Assembly (NCBI GenBank): GCA_002327905.1
Contig: DCUY01000067.1
Coordinates: forward strand, 1,730-65,729
Reading direction: 5' to 3'
DNA from: Caldifarciminota bacterium UBA2202
GTDB taxonomy: Bacteria; Hydrothermota; 32-111
DNA length: 64,000 nt
In this document: positions 7,737-17,898 of the stretch, piece by piece
Layout: the number at the start of each line of letters is the position of its first letter
Numbering within the stretch: position 1 is the first letter of the stretch
Position numbers and translations under genes: made by a program
Notes under the pieces: generated by a model
The model's database searches: none
Seen by the model: the letters and a program-made list of their open reading frames with translations, nothing else
What the model was told of the DNA's origin: nothing

Positions 7737-9057
7737 AAATGTTTTGACTGTCACTCAGCTGACAAGGCGGATAAAAGAGAGTCTTGAAGCATCTCTCCCC
7801 TCAAGCATAACAGTCACAGGCGAAATTTCAAATTGGACAAAGAGCAGTAGCGGTCACACATATTTTTCTCTAAAGGACGATAAGGCATTGATAAAATGCG
7901 CAGTATGGAGAAGCACCCAGCTCAAGAGAGATTTCAAAGACGGAGACAAAGTCATACTGACAGGGCATATATCCCTTTATGAACCGCAGGGAACATACCA
8001 GATAATTGTGCGCACAATTGAAGAATCAGGTCAGGGCGAATTGTTTAAAAAATTCCTTGAAATAAAAGAGAAGCTTGAAAAAGAAGGACTTTTCGATTCT
8101 TCGAAGAAGAAGTCTCTTCCTGCATATCCAATGTCAATTGGAATAATAACGAGCCCGACAGGATCAGTGATAAAGGATATTGAGAATGTTTTGAAAAGAA
8201 GAGCCCCGTATGTAAAAAAATATCTTTACTCTGCATCTGTGCAGGGAAAGGGAAGCGCGGAGAGCATTATTTCAGGAATAGAATATTTCAATAAGAAAAA
8301 AATCGTGGATCTTATAATAATAGCGAGAGGCGGAGGTTCTTTGGAGGACCTTTGGGCTTTCAATGACGAAAATCTGGCTTATGCGATTTCCGGGTCACAA
8401 ATCCCAGTAATCTCTGCTGTAGGCCATGAAACTGATTTTACAATAGCTGATTTCTCTGCATCCGTGAGAGCCCCCACTCCGTCGGCAGCGGCGGAGATAT
8501 CAGTAAAAGATGTAAAAGATATTTTAATATTTCTTGAAACTTCGAAAAGAGAGATGCGTTCTTCAATAAAGCATGATTCTTCCCTATTAAGACAGCGCAT
8601 GTCGCAATTGAAGCAGAGTTTTTACATATCTGCTATGGCTCCGATAAACAGGAAGCGCGACACTGTCTCTTTTCTGCTGAAAGATATGGAGGATTCCGTT
8701 AATTTAAAGATGCAGAGAGCAAAGGATTTTGTCTCAGGACGCAAATTGCTTATGGAGAGAGCTAATCCTGCAAATCTGATTGAGAAGAACCGCTTTAATC
8801 TGAATTCACTGAAAGCTTTAATATCAGTCAATGCAAACTCGCTTCTTAACTCAGTAAAAAATTCCGTGGATGTGAAGAAACACACTCTTGAGGCATTAAA
8901 TCCGGCAAATGTAATGAACAGAGGATACGCCCTCGTATATAGAGAGAGCGGAGAAGTGGTGACTGACAAAGCAACGGTAAAAGTAAATCAAAATCTGAAA
9001 ATCGCATTAAGGGACGGCTCGTTCCGCTCCAAAGTAACAAGTATCAAGGAGGAATGA
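7729..9057 (+). CDS. xseA: Exodeoxyribonuclease VII large subunit
   Basis: Catalytic subunit of a single-strand-specific DNA exonuclease. An N-terminal OB-fold (about 8-105, TGEISNWTKSSSGHTYFSLKD) is followed by the catalytic domain with GGGSLEDLWAFN, the AVGHETDFTIADF block and the RAPTPSAAAE motif. A long helical C-terminus binds XseB. Length 442 is typical. Its TGA overlaps the xseB start (ATGATGA). Confidence 0.97.
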   Translation: MRENVLTVTQLTRRIKESLEASLPSSITVTGEISNWTKSSSGHTYFSLKDDKALIKCAVWRSTQLKRDFKDGDKVILTGHISLYEPQGTYQIIVRTIEESGQGELFKKFLEIKEKLEKEGLFDSSKKKSLPAYPMSIGIITSPTGSVIKDIENVLKRRAPYVKKYLYSASVQGKGSAESIISGIEYFNKKKIVDLIIIARGGGSLEDLWAFNDENLAYAISGSQIPVISAVGHETDFTIADFSASVRAPTPSAAAEISVKDVKDILIFLETSKREMRSSIKHDSSLLRQRMSQLKQSFYISAMAPINRKRDTVSFLLKDMEDSVNLKMQRAKDFVSGRKLLMERANPANLIEKNRFNLNSLKALISVNANSLLNSVKNSVDVKKHTLEALNPANVMNRGYALVYRESGEVVTDKATVKVNQNLKIALRDGSFRSKVTSIKEE

Positions 9058-9263
9058 TGAAAGAGGATAAACTTGAAGACAAGATAAAGGAGATTGAAAA
9101 TATTGTGAAGGAACTTAAAAGCGAGAATACGGATATAGGAAAATCAATAGAGATGTATGAGAGAGGCATTAAGCTCATCAAAGAGGCTGAGGCTATAATC
9201 TCGACTTATGAAGAGAGAATAAAAAATATTCTTGAGGAGAAAAATGATACAAAAGAATCTTGA
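9054..9263 (+). CDS. xseB: Exodeoxyribonuclease VII small subunit
   Basis: A 69-residue helical hairpin protein with the XseB pattern (KIKEIENIVKEL, then SIEMYERGIKLIKEAE). It wraps the helical arm of XseA. Two adjacent ATG codons (9054 and 9057) can serve as the start; an AAGGAGG site lies a few bases upstream inside xseA. The overlap with xseA gives coupled production of both subunits. Confidence 0.95.
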   Translation: MMKEDKLEDKIKEIENIVKELKSENTDIGKSIEMYERGIKLIKEAEAIISTYEERIKNILEEKNDTKES

Positions 9264-10140
9264 TTTTGTTTTATCCGAAAAGAAGAAAAAAATAGACAAA
9301 GCTCTGACAAGAGTGCTAACAAAGAAAAAAGGATTCAACAAACCTCTTTATGATGCAATGCTGTACTCTGTTTCAGCTGGGGGAAAACGGTTAAGACCTG
9401 CCATTATGCTTCTTGTGGGAGGCGACCTATTTAATATGGACAAACATGAGGGTCTTATGCAGACTGCCTGTTCCATTGAGATGATTCACACATACTCTCT
9501 TATACACGACGACCTTCCCTCAATGGATGATGACGATTTCAGAAGAGGGCTTCCCACTCTTCATAAAAAGTATGATGAATCAGTGGCTATCCTTGCCGGA
9601 GACGCTCTTTTTTCTCTTGCGATAGAGACATTTGCTAAAGCTGAAGGATTCAAGGATAAAGACAAGTTAAAAGGACTCTCTTTTTTGCTTGAGAACGTAG
9701 GAACGGAAGGAATGGTTGCAGGACAGTATGTCGATACTAAAATTGATAATTACAAGAGAAATTCTCTTGTTCTGAAATATATACATTTAAAAAAGACTGC
9801 GGCAATGATATCAGCATCATTTGCGCTTCCGGCTCTTTTAAGCGGAGCAAAGAATGCCTGTTTTGAGAGGCTTGCAAAGCTGGGAACATCAGCGGGTTTA
9901 TTGTTTCAGATTGCGGATGACATAATAGATGTAACACAGTCTTCTGAAGTTCTCGGAAAAACCGCAGGCAAAGACTTGAAGCAGAACAAGCTCACATTTG
10001 TATCTCTCTACGGACTCGAGAAGGCAAAACGGATGGCAGTCAAAGAGGCGCAGACTGCTCGCAGACTGTCGGATGAAATAAATTTCAATACCCCATATAT
10101 ACCTGAACTAATTGAATATTTCCACAAAAGGATTAAATAA
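9244..10140 (+). CDS. ispA: Polyprenyl (farnesyl/geranylgeranyl) diphosphate synthase
   Basis: Short-chain trans-prenyltransferase condensing IPP with allylic diphosphates. The first aspartate-rich motif is D89-D90-x4-D95 followed by FRRG, and the second is DDIID with DxLGKTAGKD downstream. The ATG at 9244 is preceded by GAGGAG; an upstream in-frame TTG is not needed. The bulky-residue pattern before the first motif suggests C15-C20 product, but chain length cannot be settled by eye. dxs, two genes on, supplies the pathway precursor. Confidence 0.92.
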   Translation: MIQKNLDFVLSEKKKKIDKALTRVLTKKKGFNKPLYDAMLYSVSAGGKRLRPAIMLLVGGDLFNMDKHEGLMQTACSIEMIHTYSLIHDDLPSMDDDDFRRGLPTLHKKYDESVAILAGDALFSLAIETFAKAEGFKDKDKLKGLSFLLENVGTEGMVAGQYVDTKIDNYKRNSLVLKYIHLKKTAAMISASFALPALLSGAKNACFERLAKLGTSAGLLFQIADDIIDVTQSSEVLGKTAGKDLKQNKLTFVSLYGLEKAKRMAVKEAQTARRLSDEINFNTPYIPELIEYFHKRIK

Positions 10141-10565
10141 TGGAGACAGTTAAAATTCTCGCACTGACAATGTTGAGCGGAACAATAGCTCAATCGATCA
10201 AGGTCTTTACATACTTTCTTCAGCATAAAAAATTCAATCTGAAAAGATTTTTTGAAACCGGGGGAATGCCGAGCTCGCACGCTTCTACAGCGGCGACTCT
10301 CACATTCTCTCTTGGCTTCTGGACAGGATTCAATTCACCCATTTTCGCCTGCGCCGCATTCTTCGCCTTTGTCATAATGTATGATGCCGCAGGATTGAGA
10401 AGGGCCGCAGGAAAACAGGCCGCAGTTATAAACAAAATGATTGAAGAATTCAAGAATACTCACCAGTTTAAAGAGGAGAGGCTAATGGAGCTTCTCGGAC
10501 ACACTCCGCTTGAAGTATTCTTAGGCGCTCTGCTTGGCATTGTAATATCAGTTCTCTTTAAGTGA
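10140..10565 (+). CDS. Divergent PAP2-family membrane protein (DUF212, YuiD-like)
   Basis: A 141-residue membrane protein with several hydrophobic helices and the family motifs FETGGMPSSHAS, AAGLRRAAGKQA and the C-terminal LLGHTPLEVFLGALLG. The family is distantly related to PAP2 phosphatases, and the histidine in SSH and the GHTP block correspond to phosphatase motifs. It sits between a prenyl diphosphate synthase and dxs, so a role on a lipid or prenyl phosphate is reasonable but unproven. The start overlaps the ispA stop (TAATG). Confidence 0.88.
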   Translation: METVKILALTMLSGTIAQSIKVFTYFLQHKKFNLKRFFETGGMPSSHASTAATLTFSLGFWTGFNSPIFACAAFFAFVIMYDAAGLRRAAGKQAAVINKMIEEFKNTHQFKEERLMELLGHTPLEVFLGALLGIVISVLFK

Positions 10566-10571
10566 GGAAGA

Positions 10572-12452
10572 ATGGATAAAATTCTCGACAGAGTCAATTT
10601 CCCGAAAGATATAAAAGAACTCTCTATAAATCAATTATATCAGCTTGCAAGCGAGATAAGGTATTTCATTATTGAGAACACCTCCAAGACTGGAGGCCAT
10701 GTTGCGCCCTCTCTCGGTGCTGTGGAGCTGATTCTTGCAATGCATTATGTCTTTGATGCGCCGCGCGACAAAATGATATTCGATGTCGGTCATCAATCAT
10801 ACGCGCATAAAATAATCACAGGAAGAAAAGAGAGATTCGGAACTCTCCGCACATTCAACGGAATAAGCGGATTCAACAATATTTTCGAAAGCGAATATGA
10901 TGTTCTGACTGTAGGCCATGCGGGAACATCTCTCTCTGCGGCATTGGGAATAGCAGTTGCAAGGGATTTGAATAAAGATGATTTTCAGATTATATCTGTT
11001 ATAGGAGACGGCTCTATGACAAACGGACTTGTTTATGAAGCCCTTAACAATTTAGCGCATTACAGAAGCAAAATGATAATAATACTCAATGACAATAATA
11101 TGTCCATCTCCGAAAATGTGGGTGGAATATCCCAGTATCTGAATAAACTTCAAACTGGTCCTGTTTACACAACAATAAAGAAGGACATGTGGGAGCTCAT
11201 GGGAAGACTTCCGGACAAGATGGGGCATAAGACAAGAGACCTTGCCAGAAGAGTCAAAGAGTCCCTTAAGAATTTCTTCATTCCGACAATATTCTTTGAA
11301 GAGTTCGGACTTCGGTATCTGGGTCCGCTCAACGGACATAATCTGGAGGAATTGATTTCCACTTTGAAATACGCCAAGAATTATGACGGACCGATTCTCA
11401 TACACGCAATCACGCAGAAAGGAAGAGGATATATACATGCGGAGAATGACCCGACGAAATTTCACGGACTCGGGAAATTCAATAAAGAGACAGGAAAGAC
11501 CGAAGTATCGGAAAATGCAAAAGTGAAATATACAGATGTCTTCGGAAAGACGCTTGTAGAGCTTGCGAAGGAGAATGATAAAGTAGTGGCAATAACTGCG
11601 GCAATGCCCGATGGAACAGGATTGTCATACTTCAGAGATGAAATAAACGAAAGATTCTTCGATGTGGGAATTGCAGAGAGCCATGCTGTTGTGTTTGCGG
11701 CGGGTTTGTCCCTAACAGGAAAGAAACCTGTCTGCGCAATCTACTCGACATTCCTTCAGAGGTCGTATGACCAGTTGATTCACGATGCTTCGCTTATGAA
11801 AAGAAATATATTCTTTGTCCTCGACAGAGCAGGCATAGTGGGCGATGACGGACCCACGCACCACGGGCTATTCGATATTTCATATCTTAGAACCGTGCCT
11901 GATATGGTGATAATGTCGCCGAAGGATGAGGACGAACTCAGAAGCATGATAAAACTCGGACTTGATTACAATGACGGACCAATAGCTTTGAGATATCCGA
12001 GAGGAGAAGGTTTGGGAATAGATATTTCAGGAAAAATAAAGGATATAAAACTCGGTGAGTCTGAAATTCTGATACGCGGAGAGAGGCTAATAATCTCTGC
12101 AATAGGCAATATGGTTTATCCTGCAATGAAGGCGGCTGAGATAATCAAAGAGAAATTCGGATTTATTCCGTCTGTTATTAATGCACGATTTGTCAAACCT
12201 TTGGATATTGATACTGTCATCTCTCTTGAAAATAATCATACTGATATTTTGACTGTTGAGGAGAATATCCTGTCTGGAGGATACGGCGAGTATCTCTCAA
12301 GACTTCTTACGGAAAGGGGCTCAAAACTCAATGTCAGCAGTCTGGGAGTGGATGATGTGTTTGTTGAAGCCGGAAGTCAAAGTCTGTTGAGAGAGAGAAT
12401 CGGATTGGACGCAAATGGTATAGCCAAAAGAGCAGGAGAATTGTTGAAATGA
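10572..12452 (+). CDS. dxs: 1-deoxy-D-xylulose-5-phosphate synthase
   Basis: Thiamine-diphosphate enzyme that condenses pyruvate and glyceraldehyde 3-phosphate, the first step of the MEP isoprenoid pathway. The ThDP motif GDGSMTNGLVYEALNN, the N-terminal GGHVAPSLGAVEL and DVGHQSYAHKI blocks and the transketolase pyrimidine domain (DVGIAESHAV, HHGLFDISYLR) are intact at 626 residues. It overlaps secA by four bases (ATGA). Confidence 0.97.
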   Translation: MDKILDRVNFPKDIKELSINQLYQLASEIRYFIIENTSKTGGHVAPSLGAVELILAMHYVFDAPRDKMIFDVGHQSYAHKIITGRKERFGTLRTFNGISGFNNIFESEYDVLTVGHAGTSLSAALGIAVARDLNKDDFQIISVIGDGSMTNGLVYEALNNLAHYRSKMIIILNDNNMSISENVGGISQYLNKLQTGPVYTTIKKDMWELMGRLPDKMGHKTRDLARRVKESLKNFFIPTIFFEEFGLRYLGPLNGHNLEELISTLKYAKNYDGPILIHAITQKGRGYIHAENDPTKFHGLGKFNKETGKTEVSENAKVKYTDVFGKTLVELAKENDKVVAITAAMPDGTGLSYFRDEINERFFDVGIAESHAVVFAAGLSLTGKKPVCAIYSTFLQRSYDQLIHDASLMKRNIFFVLDRAGIVGDDGPTHHGLFDISYLRTVPDMVIMSPKDEDELRSMIKLGLDYNDGPIALRYPRGEGLGIDISGKIKDIKLGESEILIRGERLIISAIGNMVYPAMKAAEIIKEKFGFIPSVINARFVKPLDIDTVISLENNHTDILTVEENILSGGYGEYLSRLLTERGSKLNVSSLGVDDVFVEAGSQSLLRERIGLDANGIAKRAGELLK

Positions 12453-15400
12453 ACATTTTATCAAAATTGTTTCCATCGTACAATCAGAGAAAAGTAAATG
12501 ACCTGAAGAAGATAGTTGTTGAAATCAACAGCAAATATGAAGATCTTCTTTCAAAGCAGGATGTCAATCCTTCGGCGATGACTTTGGAATTTAAGGAGAG
12601 ACTGAAAAACGGAGAGACTCCTGATGACATAATAATGGATGCTTTCGCTTTGGTTAAGTTTGTAATGAAGAGACTGAGCGATGAAAAATATGAATATGAA
12701 GAATCTGATATGAAATTCCGCTGGGAGATGGTACCCTATGATGTTCAGATAGCCGGTTCATTGTCTCTTCACTACGGCAATATTGTGGAAATGGCAACAG
12801 GAGAGGGAAAGACCCTTGTGGCAGTCATGCCTCTTTATCTGAATTCACTTACAGGAGACGGCTCCTGCCTCGTAACAGTCAATGATTATCTTGCGCGCAG
12901 AGACAGGGCGTGGATGAAGCCTGTTTATGACAAACTCGGAGTGACTGTCGGCATAATTCAAATGGGAATGGACCCTCCTGAAAGAAGATTTAATTACAAC
13001 TGCGATATAACCTATGTGACAAACAATGAGTTCGGATTTGATTATTTGAGAGACAATATGGCTTATCAGAAATCCGAAAAAGTCCACAGGGATATGTTCA
13101 ATTTTGCGATAATCGACGAAGTTGACTCTGTGCTTATAGATGAGGCGCGCACTCCTCTTATCATTTCAGGAATGCCTCTTGGAGGTTCGGATGAAAAACG
13201 CACTGAAATGCAGTATAAGTCGCTCTCTTCATCTGTCAATCAATTTGTCAGGAGCCAAAAAGAGATAATCAAGAATATTTATGATAAATCAAAGAGACTG
13301 TATGATGAAGGCAAATATGACGAAGCTGTTGTGGGATTTCTTACTGTCAAGCGCGGATTTCCGAAAATGAAAGAGATTGTCGCCACAATGCAGAATGCTG
13401 AGATTCTCTCCAAAATGGAGAGAATGGAGAATGTGCTTATCAGGGATAAGATGATACACACTCTTGATGCGGAGCTTTTGTATTCAATTGAGGAGAAGAG
13501 TAGCGCAGTTACTATAACGGACAAGGGAGAGGATTACTTTGAAAAAGTGCATTCCGATGAAAACTTTTTCTCCACTCCGGAGCTTTCAATAGAGTTTAAA
13601 AAAATTGAAGATGAGACAGAGGATATTGAGGAGAGAGCCAAGAGAAAAGCTGAAATCATGCAGAATTACGCTGAAAGGTCAGAGTATATTCATGCTCTGC
13701 ATCAGCTTTTGAAAGCGCACACTCTCTTTGAGAGAGATGTCGAATACATAGTTCAGAGCGGAAAGATAGTGATAGTCGACGAACATACAGGAAGATTGAT
13801 GCCTAGCAGGAGATTCTCCGAAGGGCTTCACTCTGCAATAGAGGCAAAGGAGAATGTGTCTATACAGGAAGAGACAAAGACTCTTGCCACCATAACTCTT
13901 CAGAATCTTTTCAGAATGTTTTCCAAATTGTCAGGCATGACAGGAACTGCCGAAACAGAGGCGTCAGAATTCATGCATATATACAAACTGCCTGTCACTG
14001 TCATACCGACAAACAGACCTGTCATAAGAAATGATTCCAATGACCTTCTGTTCATAAGGAAGGAAGAAAAGATAAAACACATAGTTGAAAAAATAGTAAA
14101 ACTTCATAATGCGGGAGTGCCGCTTCTTGTGGGAACAGCATCGGTTCAGTCAAGCGAATACCTTGATTCCACTTTGAAATTAAAAAAGGACATGGCTGGA
14201 AAACCGATAAAATACAACATACTCAATGCGAGGCATCATGAGCAGGAGGCGAGGATAATCTCCGAAGCAGGAATGCAGGGGGCTATTACGATTGCCACAA
14301 ACATGGCGGGAAGAGGAACGGACATTAAGCTCGGAAGCACCATAGAGATGCTTCCTGAAAGAAGCGCTCTTATACAGTCGCTTCATGTGAAGAATAATTT
14401 GAAAAAGAAAGCCGCTGTTATTTTGGAAGATAAAAAGAGCATGGAATTCATAACATACCTTTTAGAGAATGATTCATACCTGAAAGAGAAGTCAATCTAT
14501 TTCAAAACAGGCTTGGAGGGCGGAGATGATTTGATTTCTATTGCAGACGGTTATAGAGTGGGAGAGTTCTCGGATTGTTTTAAAATCACTATTCCCTCCC
14601 CTGCAAAAAAGAATCAAAGAAATGTGTGCATATCATTTACGGAGACCGGAGACTGCTCTGAGTATGTTCCTGCGGGGCTCTTCGTATTGGGAACGGAAAA
14701 GCACGAATCCCGTCGGATTGACAGACAGCTCAGAGGAAGAAGCGGAAGACAGGGAGACCCCGGGGCATCCCTCTTCACAGTCTCTCTGGAAGATGATTTG
14801 ATGAGAATATTCGGAAATGAAAAGATGAGTGATATGATACGTCGTCTTGAATCTCTATCTTCGAAAGAGACTTCAATTTCACACAGACTTTTAACAACTT
14901 CGATTGAGAGCGCCCAGAAAAGAATTGAAAATCTGAATTTTGAAAGAAGAAAATACCTTCTTGAATACGATGATGTCATCAATAAGCAGAGAGAAATTGT
15001 CTATCAATTAAGAAATTTCTTTCTTGAGAGAAAGCCGCCATTGGAATTTATTGACAGAGGAACCTTCAGCCAAAATACCGCCGCTCTGAAAGAGAGGCTT
15101 CTTGAGGCGATAAAGACAGATGGAGATGCGGGCGTAAAGAGAGAACTTGAAAAGTTCTCCTCCTTTATGAATTCAGGAGAGATAGATATTTCTGGAGAGG
15201 AGGCTTCACGCACGGATTTTGAAGAGATTTTACATAAAAGAATATCGGAAAAGTTCTCTTCAAATATGCAGGAAGTGAAGGATTACATACTTGAGAATAT
15301 CCCGCCTATCGCTTCGGCTTTCATTGATTCGGAGATTTTGGACAATACCCCTTTTGAAGAATGGGAATTTGACAGAATCAATGAATGGTTTTTGAATTAT

Positions 15401-15934
15401 TTCAAAATCACTTTCAAAAGGACTGAGAATGAGATAACAAAGAGAGAGTTTTCGGCTTTGGCTGAAAAGAGAGTTGAAGAGATGTTTACTGACAAGATGT
15501 CCCTCTTCACAAACAAAGATCTCCTTCTTTTCAACATATGCAATATGTTCATTCTCTCCATAGACAAGCTGTGGATAGAGCAATTGTACGAACTTGATGC
15601 GATAAAGGAGGGAATTTCTCTCAGAGGATATGCGCAGAGAGACCCTCTTGTAGAATTCAAAAAAGAGGCATATCAGTTGTTTAATATACTTATGGACAGC
15701 ATGTATAAAGATTTCTGCGAGAAGTTTTTCTCGGCAGTTCAGAATGCAAAAGTACAGCAGGATAAGCCCCGCAGAATTGATACTGTAAAAAGAGAGATAT
15801 CGGCAAATTCGAGTGAAGATGAGGAAACAAAAAAGAAACCTGTTGTAAGAGAGGATAAAAAAATCGGAAGAAATGATCCGTGTTGGTGCGGAAGCGGAAA
15901 AAAATACAAGAACTGCCACGGCAGAAATGTATGA
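12449..15934 (+). CDS. secA: Protein translocase subunit SecA, unusually long
   Basis: ATP-driven motor of the Sec pathway, cytoplasmic and membrane-peripheral. Walker A is GEGKT (ATGEGKTLVAV), Walker B is IIDEVDSVLIDEARTP, motif VI is RQLRGRSGRQGDPG, and the C-terminus carries the SEC-C zinc motif CWCGSGKKYKNCHG. At 1161 residues it is about 260 longer than the Escherichia coli protein (901). One extension lies in the preprotein-crosslinking region (about 245-425) and resembles that of Bacteroidetes SecA. A second of about 100 residues (about 635-740) separates GTDIKLG from GLFVLGTEKHESRR and is unusual. No frameshift is seen. Confidence 0.96.
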   Translation: MNILSKLFPSYNQRKVNDLKKIVVEINSKYEDLLSKQDVNPSAMTLEFKERLKNGETPDDIIMDAFALVKFVMKRLSDEKYEYEESDMKFRWEMVPYDVQIAGSLSLHYGNIVEMATGEGKTLVAVMPLYLNSLTGDGSCLVTVNDYLARRDRAWMKPVYDKLGVTVGIIQMGMDPPERRFNYNCDITYVTNNEFGFDYLRDNMAYQKSEKVHRDMFNFAIIDEVDSVLIDEARTPLIISGMPLGGSDEKRTEMQYKSLSSSVNQFVRSQKEIIKNIYDKSKRLYDEGKYDEAVVGFLTVKRGFPKMKEIVATMQNAEILSKMERMENVLIRDKMIHTLDAELLYSIEEKSSAVTITDKGEDYFEKVHSDENFFSTPELSIEFKKIEDETEDIEERAKRKAEIMQNYAERSEYIHALHQLLKAHTLFERDVEYIVQSGKIVIVDEHTGRLMPSRRFSEGLHSAIEAKENVSIQEETKTLATITLQNLFRMFSKLSGMTGTAETEASEFMHIYKLPVTVIPTNRPVIRNDSNDLLFIRKEEKIKHIVEKIVKLHNAGVPLLVGTASVQSSEYLDSTLKLKKDMAGKPIKYNILNARHHEQEARIISEAGMQGAITIATNMAGRGTDIKLGSTIEMLPERSALIQSLHVKNNLKKKAAVILEDKKSMEFITYLLENDSYLKEKSIYFKTGLEGGDDLISIADGYRVGEFSDCFKITIPSPAKKNQRNVCISFTETGDCSEYVPAGLFVLGTEKHESRRIDRQLRGRSGRQGDPGASLFTVSLEDDLMRIFGNEKMSDMIRRLESLSSKETSISHRLLTTSIESAQKRIENLNFERRKYLLEYDDVINKQREIVYQLRNFFLERKPPLEFIDRGTFSQNTAALKERLLEAIKTDGDAGVKRELEKFSSFMNSGEIDISGEEASRTDFEEILHKRISEKFSSNMQEVKDYILENIPPIASAFIDSEILDNTPFEEWEFDRINEWFLNYFKITFKRTENEITKREFSALAEKRVEEMFTDKMSLFTNKDLLLFNICNMFILSIDKLWIEQLYELDAIKEGISLRGYAQRDPLVEFKKEAYQLFNILMDSMYKDFCEKFFSAVQNAKVQQDKPRRIDTVKREISANSSEDEETKKKPVVREDKKIGRNDPCWCGSGKKYKNCHGRNV

Positions 15935-17898
15935 AAGATAAGAATGAAATAAAGAACAGAATTGATGAATTAAGAAGACTGATTGCCAAATATGATTACA
16001 ATTACTATGTTCTTGACTCTCCGCTTGTTGAGGACTATGAATATGACAATTTGTACAAAGAGTTGAAGATCCTTGAAGATGTGAACCCTGAGTTTGACTC
16101 GCAGGATTCCCCCACAAAAAGAGTCTCTGAGCAAAACATAGGCGGTTTTGAAAAATTCACCCACTCGCCGAGAATGTACTCACTTGACAATACATACAAT
16201 GATAATGAACTTGAATCTTTCCACAAAAGAATAACGAACGAACTGCATACCGGTTTTTCGTATTCCATAGAACCGAAGATAGACGGAGCGGCAATATCCA
16301 TTATATACAGAGATTCTCTTTTTTTCAGGGCATTGACGAGAGGAGACGGAGAGACAGGCGACAATGCCACGGAGAATATCAGAACAATCAGAGACCTTCC
16401 ATTGATGCTTAAGAAAAAAATCACAGGCGATATTACAGTCAGAGGAGAGGTGTTCTTCACTAAGAAGAGATTTGAAAAATTATCGGAGACATACCCTTTT
16501 TCCAATGCGAGAAATGCCGCTTCAGGCACTCTCAAACTCTTAAATCCGAAAGAGGCATCCGTAAGAAGACTCTCCGTGCTGATTCACACTGTAGTCACGC
16601 CGATTGCTGAGACCCACATTGAAACTCTCGCGGCTCTTGAAGAGCTCGGACTGCCTGTAGTGAAGGTTCTTGCAGAAGCAAAGAATTTTTCTGAATTAAT
16701 AAAAGCAAAAGACGATTTCGAGAAGAGCCGTTTTTCACTTCCCTATGAAACGGACGGAATAGTCGTGAAAGTGAATCAGCTTGAAAAGAGAGAGCAGATA
16801 GGATTCACAAACAAATCTCCAAAGTGGGCATTTGCATTCAAATACGCTCCAAAGAGAGCTGTAACTAAACTTGAATCAGTCTCCTTTCAGGTGGGCAGAA
16901 CAGGAGTGATTACTCCAGTGGCGAATCTCTATCCGGTGGAAATCTCAGGCACAATTGTCAAAAGAGCCACTCTTCACAATTTTGAAGAGATTGACAGGCT
17001 CGGGCTCAAGATTTCAGACACTGTTGAAATAGAGAAGAGCGGAGAGATAATCCCCAAAGTGATAAAGGTTTTAAGGGAAAACAGAACAGGAACAGAGGAA
17101 GATATAAAGAGGCCTGTTCACTGCCCCTCATGCAATGAAATGCTTGTAAAGTACGAAGATGAAGTCGCCATCAGATGCATAAATAAAAACTGCCCCGAAC
17201 AGATAGAATTGTCGCTTATTCATTTTGCCTCCAAAGGCGCCATGAATATTGAAAATATGGGGCCTTCAATCATCAGCAGGCTTATAGAAAAAGGCCTTGT
17301 AAAATCCATATCCGATATATTCAATCTTAAAAAGGATGATTTGCTCACAATAGACAGAATAAAATCAAAGAGCGCCGAGAATCTCATCAATGCAATTAAA
17401 ATCTCAAAGAGGCAGTCTCTTTCAAGATTTATATACTCACTTGGAATAAGGAATATCGGAGAATACGCTTCAATGCAACTTGCAGAGAAATATCATAATA
17501 TCGATAATTTTATGAATGCTGAATATGATGATCTTATAACTGTCAAAAATATCGGAGACGAATCCGCCAAGGCAATAATACTATTCTTCTCAAATGAGAG
17601 CAATGTGCATGAGGTGCGCAAAATAATCAATTCAGGCTTGGTTTTTAATTCAAATAAGATTTCAAATTCCCTCAGCGGGGCATCTTTTGTGATAACAGGA
17701 ACTCTGAAGGGATTTACCAGAGATGAAGCGCGCGAGTTTATTATTTCAAACGGAGGCACAGTTCAGAATGAAGTTTCCAAAAATACAATGTATCTTCTTG
17801 TAGGAGAGAAACCGGGGTCCAAAAAGGCAAAAGCCGAAAAACTTTCAGTAAAAATAATAAATGAAGATGAACTCAAGGAGATGGCAGGTACAAAATGA
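15931..17898 (+). CDS. ligA: NAD-dependent DNA ligase
   Basis: Seals nicks in replication and repair. The adenylation lysine is in EPKIDGAA, followed by an OB-fold, the four-cysteine zinc finger (CPSC ... C-x4-C), helix-hairpin-helix repeats and a C-terminal BRCT domain (GASFVITGTLKGFTRDEA). From the ATG at 15931 it is 655 residues. That ATG overlaps the secA stop (ATGA), so an in-frame start at 15880 inside secA is rejected. It overlaps thyX by four bases. Confidence 0.97.
   Translation: MKDKNEIKNRIDELRRLIAKYDYNYYVLDSPLVEDYEYDNLYKELKILEDVNPEFDSQDSPTKRVSEQNIGGFEKFTHSPRMYSLDNTYNDNELESFHKRITNELHTGFSYSIEPKIDGAAISIIYRDSLFFRALTRGDGETGDNATENIRTIRDLPLMLKKKITGDITVRGEVFFTKKRFEKLSETYPFSNARNAASGTLKLLNPKEASVRRLSVLIHTVVTPIAETHIETLAALEELGLPVVKVLAEAKNFSELIKAKDDFEKSRFSLPYETDGIVVKVNQLEKREQIGFTNKSPKWAFAFKYAPKRAVTKLESVSFQVGRTGVITPVANLYPVEISGTIVKRATLHNFEEIDRLGLKISDTVEIEKSGEIIPKVIKVLRENRTGTEEDIKRPVHCPSCNEMLVKYEDEVAIRCINKNCPEQIELSLIHFASKGAMNIENMGPSIISRLIEKGLVKSISDIFNLKKDDLLTIDRIKSKSAENLINAIKISKRQSLSRFIYSLGIRNIGEYASMQLAEKYHNIDNFMNAEYDDLITVKNIGDESAKAIILFFSNESNVHEVRKIINSGLVFNSNKISNSLSGASFVITGTLKGFTRDEAREFIISNGGTVQNEVSKNTMYLLVGEKPGSKKAKAEKLSVKIINEDELKEMAGTK

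Noticed and set aside
15260..16117. Long minus-strand open frame (285 codons) opposite secA and ligA
   Set aside because: It is antisense to two conserved genes, rich in H, L, S and F as expected from reversed coding sequence, and has no ribosome site.
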